The translations under genes were made by a program, and so were the position numbers. The notes below the pieces were generated by a model. It was not told the origin of the DNA and did no database searches. It saw only the letters and a program-made list of their open reading frames with translations. 64,000 nt of DNA from Galeopsis tetrahit (taxonomy: Eukaryota > Streptophyta > Magnoliopsida > Lamiales > Lamiaceae). The number at the start of each line of letters is the position of its first letter. Position 1 is the stretch's first letter. Below, one piece after another: positions 57,280-64,000 of the stretch. The stretch covers positions 74,282,670 to 74,346,669 of the forward strand of contig OY776128.1 in the NCBI GenBank assembly GCA_963675135.1, in the 5' to 3' direction.

Positions 57280-57799
57280 CTCACTCAGTCCAATAAAATT
57301 TTACTCAATTCTATTTTTTAATTCATAAATAATATATTTATTCTATTTAAACAGTTAAGTTTTGAGTATTTTTTCTACTTTATTAACATTAAAAAGATTG
57401 AGTATCTTTCAATAATATTCTTTACTCGTTATTTCATATATCTTTTTTATAATTAAAATATACTCCCTCCATTTTTTAATAAGTGTCATTCTAGAGTTTT
57501 TTCTTTAAATTTTGACTATTTTATCCTTATTCATTTACCATAAATATTTTTCATTAATAAATTCCACAAAAATTGTTTATACCAAAATTAATTTGGTTTA
57601 TGAATACTAGCTACATTTTTAACTACATTCTTTATCAAACAAAATTTCTATATTAAAATTAGTTATAATTAATGAAGGGTGATATCGACCACAATTTATA
57701 ATCTTAATTTGTTGAAAAAAATTAAAATGACACTTATTAAAAGATGGAGGGAGTAATTTTTTAAAAAACGTGTATAAGAAGAAGTGAACAAAGTTTTAG
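57280..57799. mobile_element. Stowaway-like MITE split by a second MITE
   Basis: The outer element starts ctcactcagtccaataaaat and has the family interior. Its right part, gaagtgaacaaagttttag, lies beyond 57753 and its end is eroded. It is interrupted by the element at 57463-57753. Confidence 0.7.
57463..57753. mobile_element. Stowaway-like MITE nested in an older one
   Basis: ctccctccattttttaataa pairs with ttattaaaagatggagggag; TA on both sides. 291 bases; a different sub-family (aagtgtcatt) from its host. Confidence 0.88.
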
Positions 57800-57999
57800 T
57801 ACAATTTAAAAAATATGTAATTTAGATATTACAAATTTGAGTAGTCTATTGATTGTTTACCAGTTGAATTGTGCAATTGATCATATGAATGAAACGGGAA
57901 ATACGCTTTAATTGAAATCCAATGCTAACTAAAACATGCAAACTAATATAACTGAATGTGAGGTTTATCTCATAATCTCGAAATTAAATGAGTTCTACT

Positions 58000-58640
58000 T
58001 GTCTGGTGGAAATCAGTAGAGTACTAGTCTGCTGATGGGTGTATCAGCTGGTGGAGTCAGACAAGTTAACTCAAGCCTGATCAGATGAGGTGGAGGTTTC
58101 CAATCAGATGAGAATATGTTGCTTAAAATCAGCTAAGTTAAGAAGATCAGAAGAGGTCGGATCAGCTCAGTAGAGTTCTGTTTGCAGAATTAGTCTTTTG
58201 ACTAAGTGTTTGGGATATCATCTGTTTGCAAGAAACAAGTGAAGGGCATTGTGGTCAATTCAGACTGGACAATGTAGAAAGCGTGAAGTTGTTAGAGAGT
58301 TACAACAATCGTCACCTGACAATGATCACGCAATCAACGCACGTTGTAATCATCCTTGGCTTCTATAAATACCCCATAGCTTATAATTGTAAAAGTTTGA
58401 CACTTACAAGCATTCGTTCTTGAGTTGAGAGTTCACGAGTGAAGTGAGGAGAAATCCCTTTCCGAGTGTTGAGTGTTGTAAACATCTCTTTTATCAATCA
58501 AGATTGAAGTTGTGTGTCTAGTGAATGTAGATCAAGTTGATCGAACCACTTAAATCTTTGCGTGCTCTGTTTTCTATTCTTGTTCTTTATATTTGTGAAT
58601 TACCTTCTTTATTGGATTGTATTTGTGGTCTGATTAATCA
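58000..58640 (+). mobile_element. Probable solo LTR (Copia-like appearance)
   Basis: A block of higher-complexity sequence has a TATA box (tataaata at 58364-58371) followed by a leader-like and then T-rich part resembling R/U5 (ttctattcttgttctttata). Before it are cagctggtggagtcag-type repeats and atcagatgag copies. No coding domain and no second LTR are in the window, and the ends and target duplication were not resolved, so both limits are approximate. Confidence 0.4.
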
Positions 58641-59929
58641 TTTGGGTTAGAGACGTCTAATCGAGTGAACTGACACTAAATAATAATAAGACACTAACTT
58701 TAATTGAAAAGTGACGGATGCATGTGATACTAAATCCGTGCAATAGGTGCACATGACACATTGTCCACAGTGTTTTACGTGGGACAATATTATGAAATAA
58801 GTTTATATTAAATTTATTTTTATATAATACTACACTTATATACTCCATATATCTAATCATTCGTCCATTTATTTTTTTTAAAAATGATTCATTCTGTATT
58901 TTATAAAACCTGTGAAAAAATAAACATCCACACTATATGTGGATTGGATGTAGTATGATATTTTCTTGTTTATTCTTGAATTGAATATTACTACTCGTAA
59001 GGTATGTTTGAGAGGAGTGGCTGTTAAGATATGTAACTTGATAGTAGTAGCTATAGTCCAGTTGTGAGGAGAAAAGAGTGAGTACGTAAAGATGAATGGG
59101 AAATGTTATTCCTGTGAGCACCTATCATCATCAAGGTGAAAAAAGCAAAAAGAGAGAGAGAGAATTGAACAAAATCCAGCACAGAGCTGGTAGCAATAGT
59201 TAAATGGAATCATCAAGACTCGTCCTTTCTCCTCTTCTCTAACTTAAATACAAGAACCCTAACTACCTCCACTTCACTTTTCCCATTTCACATTTCACAC
59301 CCACCCACCTTTTTCTTTTTTATTCCAAAAACCCACAAAACAATACACTACACTCCCACTTCAATTACCTCCCTTCTGTTAATTAATGCTCATGGTTCAT
59401 GCCCTGCATTTCTTGATTTTTGTACCTTCTGTGAAAAATACACAAATTTACTGTGGGAGTGTTTGCTGAAAACACTTTATTGTGCACTATTTTTGGGTTT
59501 TATTCCTTTCTTGGATCAATGTAAGGATCTTAACTTTTTCACCCTTTTTCCTCCTTTGATGTGTTTTTCTTCTATTTCTAGCGCCGATTCCTTGCTTGGT
59601 CTTACCGCTTTCGTTATAGTTTGTTATAAAATTAGCTACGTTGCAGGTAAATCACTCACATGGAGAAAATGTGAGTAAGAGATAAAAAGTGAGTAAGTGT
59701 AAGAAACAACTCAACTTCAAGCATACTAGATCATCCATTGCTTATCCACTCATCTGACTGGTAACTATCTCTCTCTCTGCTCTGTATAATGTATGCAGTT
59801 TTACTTGTTTGATTCTTTTAATTTGGTATGGTTTTAGGTTATACAGTTTTCTTGATTTTGGTGTGTGAACAGATTTGGTTTGCAAGGTTTTTGAGGTGTT
59901 GATTTGCAAGGATTTGAGAAGTTGGCTGA
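58641..59929 (+). promoter_or_regulatory. Promoter and leader region of the subtilase gene
   Basis: No other gene seen. A GA-repeat run (about 59151-59162) and CT-rich stretches (59220-59360, 59767-59780) suggest a leader beginning somewhere after 59240. The stretch from about 59640 to 59880 could contain a leader intron (gtaaat and tgcag-like sites are present), but the sequence alone does not decide it. Confidence 0.4.
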
Positions 59930-62900
59930 ATGAAGAACTCAGAGTTCCAAAATTCCCTTGTGTGCCTAATTTTATTAGGTGTTCTGAGTTTGGGGAAAGG
60001 GGAAGTATATATTGTGACACTTGAAGGGGAGCCTGTGATAAGCTATAAGGGTGGTATTGATGGGTTTGAAGCTACTGCAGTTGAATCTGATTCTGATGAG
60101 AAGCTTGATGTTACCAGGTACATTTTAGTTCCCTTGTATAGATCTTTTCTTATCTACAAGTGTCTAATACGTAAAACTCGATATCAGGAGCTATCTTGCA
60201 GAATATAATATGTGTTTGCTCACTTTGAGAGTTATTCATCCAATGATATGGATACTTTTTAATTTTCCTTTGTTTAGTTGACTTATAATATGCATTAGTG
60301 AATCATATAAGACTAGTATTTTAGGCTGTTATATCATTGGACTGTCTTTCTTACGTGGATTTTCTTAAGTCTACTTATTTGGAGCCCCTTAGCCATACTA
60401 TATCTGATGTTAAGTAATGCACATCAGTTCCACAAAATATACTGACTCAGTATATTAATGGCTCCCTTAATTTCCATATATAATATGGTTGATCAATCTT
60501 GTTGGTGAGTGCTTGGACTGGTAAAAAATTGTAATGTTTCAATTTTAATTTATTGGTCCAAAAAATTCGGGTTTTGAGGTCGATTCTGTATTGGTGAATT
60601 GTAAACTATAGGTCAGGCTGAGCCACAATTCTTCCAAAAATGTGGTATAGGTGATGCTCCTTAAAGTGAATTTTTCTTTCTTTATATATATAGTAGCCAA
60701 AATTTGGATATTTTTATGGGCATTGATGTTTGGTATTTCCATTTTGAGTTCATATTAGACAAATTAGGAGATGCATTTATCCATTTGATCGAGCCAATGA
60801 CATAATGCATGAATAGAGAACTCCTTATTTTCGGTGGATCTCTTTTAACCATTCACCGATTTTTCTTGTTTTAAGCAATTCTACTTCCTTAAGACCCCAA
60901 ACAGGAATTCTTGTTTTTCTTGTATATATTTTAATTTTACTAAATAAAATGTCAATTTTCTTATGTATAAAAAAATTAAGATTCTCTGTGTGTGGTTAGT
61001 TTATGAAACTGTTTTTTCAGCTTCTTTTGATACACTCCAGCTTAATTCTGATTACACAGACACACAATCACCAACAATTGTCCAAGCATATGTGTCTGGA
61101 GATGATACCATGTTTCTCTATCTGTTAAAAAAAGAAGTCACTCTAAAAACTAAAATAAGATATTCGTCTCTGCTCATTTCTCTTTCAGTGATTTGGTCAT
61201 ATCCTATGCCCATCATCTAGAAAAGAGGCACGATATGCTTCTTGACATGCTTTTTGAGGAAGGAACTTACAAGAAACTCTATAGCTACCGTCATCTAATC
61301 AATGGATTTGCAGTTCATATTTCACCTGACAAGGTGACATTCATTTCTACACATTTTACCTTGCTTATTTATTTTTTAATTTATACATTTATCGAGCCCA
61401 TGTGGTCAATATTAGTAGGTAGAAATACTTGAACGAGCACCGGGAGTGAAGTCTGTGGAGAGAGATTGGAAAGTGAAGAAACTCACAACCCACACTCCAC
61501 AATTTTTGGGGCTTCCTACTGGAGTATGGCCTACTGGAGGTGGATTTGATCGAGCTGGAGAGGATATTGTAATCGGCTTCATTGATTCTGGAATATATCC
61601 ACATCATCCAAGCTTTGCATCACATAGGAGTGATCCTTATGGGCCCGTCCCAAAGTACAGAGGAAAATGCGAGGTGGACCCCATCACAAAGAGGGATTAT
61701 TGTAATGGGAAAATAATTGGAGCTCAGCATTTTGCAGAAGCAGCTAAAAGTGCTGGTGCATTTAACCCGGATGTAGACTTTGATTCTCCCCTCGATGGTG
61801 ATGGCCATGGGAGGTTCGATTTACTATTCTTTGTTTTTGTGAAAAGAACATTCCTTATCTTCTTGCATTTTTCATATGATCTAATTGCTTGCATAAAATC
61901 TCCCTTTGTCACCACTTTTTTCAAGTATTTTATACTCATTGATGTTTCAACTATCGGAAATTTATGTAATGGGTTTATTTAGGACACGGACTTCACCAAA
62001 ACATTTTTTCAGTACATAAATTTTATTGGATCTTTAACAAGAGTATTTTAGCTTATACTCACTTTATGAATGTTTTGTGAAATTATTGAATAAATATATC
62101 CTCTGGTCTGGGAAGATTTTTTAGCTGCAACTTGGTGATCCAATTTATGGCACATGCACGAGCTTCCTTAGACGATATATCTTTTTAGCACAAACAACTT
62201 TTTCCACCTCGGTTGTTTATCTGGATTAATATAATTCTGCCATCTCTATATTTCAATAGTCTAACTTCACTTTACAATATCTTTAACCAGTCATACAGCA
62301 TCTATTGCAGCTGGTAATAATGGGATTCCTGTGCGAATGCATGGATTTGAATTTGGAAGAGCAAGTGGAATGGCACCCCGTGCTAGGTGAGCTTCTTTTA
62401 CTGTCTAGTTACACTTTTGAACATAAACCAGCCACAGATTATTCACACATATATATACCCAAACTATAATATCTTAAGTGGTACATGTTTGTTTGTCTCT
62501 ATGTAGGATTGCTGTGTATAAGGCACTATACAGATTGTTCGGTGGATTTGTTGCAGATGTAGTTGCTGCTATTGATCAGGTATTCTGAAATGTTATTTCT
62601 GTTTATCAAGATCTCTTCCCATTGTCTCTACCATAATTTATTGCTGTCAGCTGTCACTTGATATTTAAATATATGGTACTTCTTCTTCACAGGAATAATC
62701 AAAACCTCGAAGTACAACTTAAAATCTAAAAAAATCATAATATCTAGTACTTACCCCGCTTCACAAATACGTGTTTTTTTTTTTAGAAATTAAGGGTAGA
62801 TTATGGTATAGGAAAGATATGAGAGATAACTGAATAGTTATAATTATGAGATGAAGAATATAAAATATCTTTGATTAAAAAAGAGGGAGCCTTGTGTGAA

Positions 62901-64000
62901 ACAGTCTCATACATGAGACGGTGCTCCATATTTATATTGGAGTCATATTCTCCTTTAAAATTTGATTGATTTGGGGCTCCACAAATCTGTTGGGTCATAA
63001 AAAGAGTAAATGAGATCCGTCTCATGTATGAAAATGTCTCATACGAGTGTTTGCCATTAAAAAGTACTAAGAGACTCTTAAATAATTAGGATAAAAGTAG
63101 TTAAAAGGACAAATAAGGAACACAACATAGACTCTTAAAAGACACTTATTGCGAAACGGAGGTGGCTAATTTCAGTATATCATCTGTATTAATTATTAGA
63201 AACTATAAAAACTTGAAAACAATCATTCTGGGTAAGCTTATTCTCTCCCTATAGTTACTCAAATTCAGCATACTCATGGATGCTGTACATTTTAACAGGC
63301 TGTTCATGACGGTGTGGATATTCTGAATCTGTCGGTGGGCCCCAACAGTCCTCCAGCCACTACAAAGACCACATTCTTGAACCCTTTTGATGCTACACTT
63401 CTAGCAGCTGTAAAAGCTGGAGTTTTTGTTGCACAAGCAGCTGGAAACGGAGGCCCGTTTCCCAAAACATTGCTGTCTTACAGCCCATGGATAGCAACTG
63501 TAGCTGCTGCAGTTGATGATCGAAGATACAAGAACCATCTTACCCTGGGGAACGGAAAGATCTTGGCTGGAATGGGTTTGTCTCGTAAGTTCACCAACTG
63601 AGTTCTTGCATCTTTGTATTGATCGAGTGTTTGTGTAAATGTCAAATTAGTTTCCACAATTTGGTTCTTTGATTTAGAAAAAGGCTTTCTTATAAAAAAA
63701 TAAAAGAAAAGATGAGCCTTGGTTCAGTCTATACAAATAATATGACATCATTTTTGCCTTCATGTCTTCAATATATTTATTTTGTGAACTTATCATTTAA
63801 GGGATTTTGTGAATTTCTCTCAATTCCATCTCTCGAACTTGTGTGAGTTTTATTGAATTGGTGCTCGTTGCAGCTGCTACTCATGCAAACAGAACATTCA
63901 CCTTGGTTGCGGCTAATGATGTGCTGCTGGATTCATCCGTAGCCAAATTCAGCCCTTCTGACTGCCAACGCCCTGAACTTCTAAATAAAAATTTGGTGCA
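59930..64000 (+). CDS. SBT2: Subtilisin-like serine protease, SBT2 clade, 5' part
   Basis: Secreted subtilase (peptidase family S8). Seven coding exons are in the window and join in phase: 59930-60117, 61189-61333, 61419-61813, 62291-62386, 62507-62579, 63299-63584, 63874 to the edge, about 436 residues. A signal peptide (MKNSEFQNSLVCLILLGVLS) leads into an inhibitor-I9 type propeptide (EVYIVTLEGEPVISYKGG to LINGFAVHIS). The catalytic domain shows D167 in IGFIDSGIYPHHPSF, H241 in GDGHGSHTA and the oxyanion-hole N349 in AQAAGNGGPFP; the catalytic Ser and the PA/Fn3-type C-terminal parts lie beyond 64000. The wording (WPTGGGFDRAGEDIVIGF, KALYRLFGGFVADVVAAIDQ) and the multi-intron structure are those of SBT2-type proteases such as Arabidopsis SBT2.5/SLP3; most plant subtilases have few introns. 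Introns 1 and 5 are long; intron 5 has MITE sequence. No defects are seen in the visible part. Confidence 0.93.
62752..63170. mobile_element. MITE with a nested insertion in intron 5 of the subtilase gene
   Basis: The outer ends ccccgcttcacaaatacgtg and gacacttattgcgaaacgga are diverged Stowaway-type partners. Inside, 62893-63055 has its own inverted ends (gtctcatacatgagacgg / ccgtctcatgtatgaaaatg), related to the gagacggtctc words at 8104 and 40278. Confidence 0.55.

Overview
This window is eukaryotic nuclear DNA from a flowering plant. It is AT-rich, its genes are split by canonical GT-AG introns, and its gene families are plant families. Stowaway-like elements, Mutator-like (MULE), hAT and Helitron remnants are abundant, and there is a decayed insertion of plastid DNA. 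A eudicot fits best (a Lamiales-type asterid is my guess), but the sequence does not fix the species. All gene models below were joined by hand from splice sites and checked for reading-frame phase; none was confirmed by search or transcript.

Layout. 1-7.5 kb is a gene-poor patchwork of duplicated and inverted fragments. It includes two copies of an ELM2-domain exon on opposite strands of one hairpin-like inverted repeat, an 0.8-kb LTR-like insertion, and one copy of a palindrome-bearing repeat whose better-preserved partner lies inverted at 44.8-45.8 kb. 8.5-14.0 kb holds a 15-exon ANTH-domain clathrin adaptor (+, 585 aa). 16.05-17.86 kb holds a two-exon gene for a short, probably mitochondrial protein of unknown function (+, 173 aa). 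19.8-24.4 kb holds a five-exon gene for a membrane protein (+, 290 aa). 25.5-31.5 kb holds a five-exon TBC/Rab-GAP gene on the minus strand (792 aa), convergent with the membrane-protein gene. 31.5-59.9 kb has no gene I can support; it is AT-rich DNA filled with transposon remnants. 59.93 kb to the right edge holds the first seven coding exons of a subtilase of the SBT2 clade (+), cut by the window end before its catalytic serine.

The genes do not form a pathway. Two of them act in membrane traffic (clathrin adaptor and Rab-GAP), but plant gene order rarely reflects function, so I draw no link. The most informative non-genic signals are a set of short non-autonomous transposons whose target-site duplications can be read directly (11, 10, 9 and 8 bp), a Helitron with both termini, a plastid 16S-trnI insertion eroded mainly by C-to-T/G-to-A change, and the inverted ELM2 fragments, which could form a double-stranded RNA. 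I found no convincing previously undescribed biochemical system.
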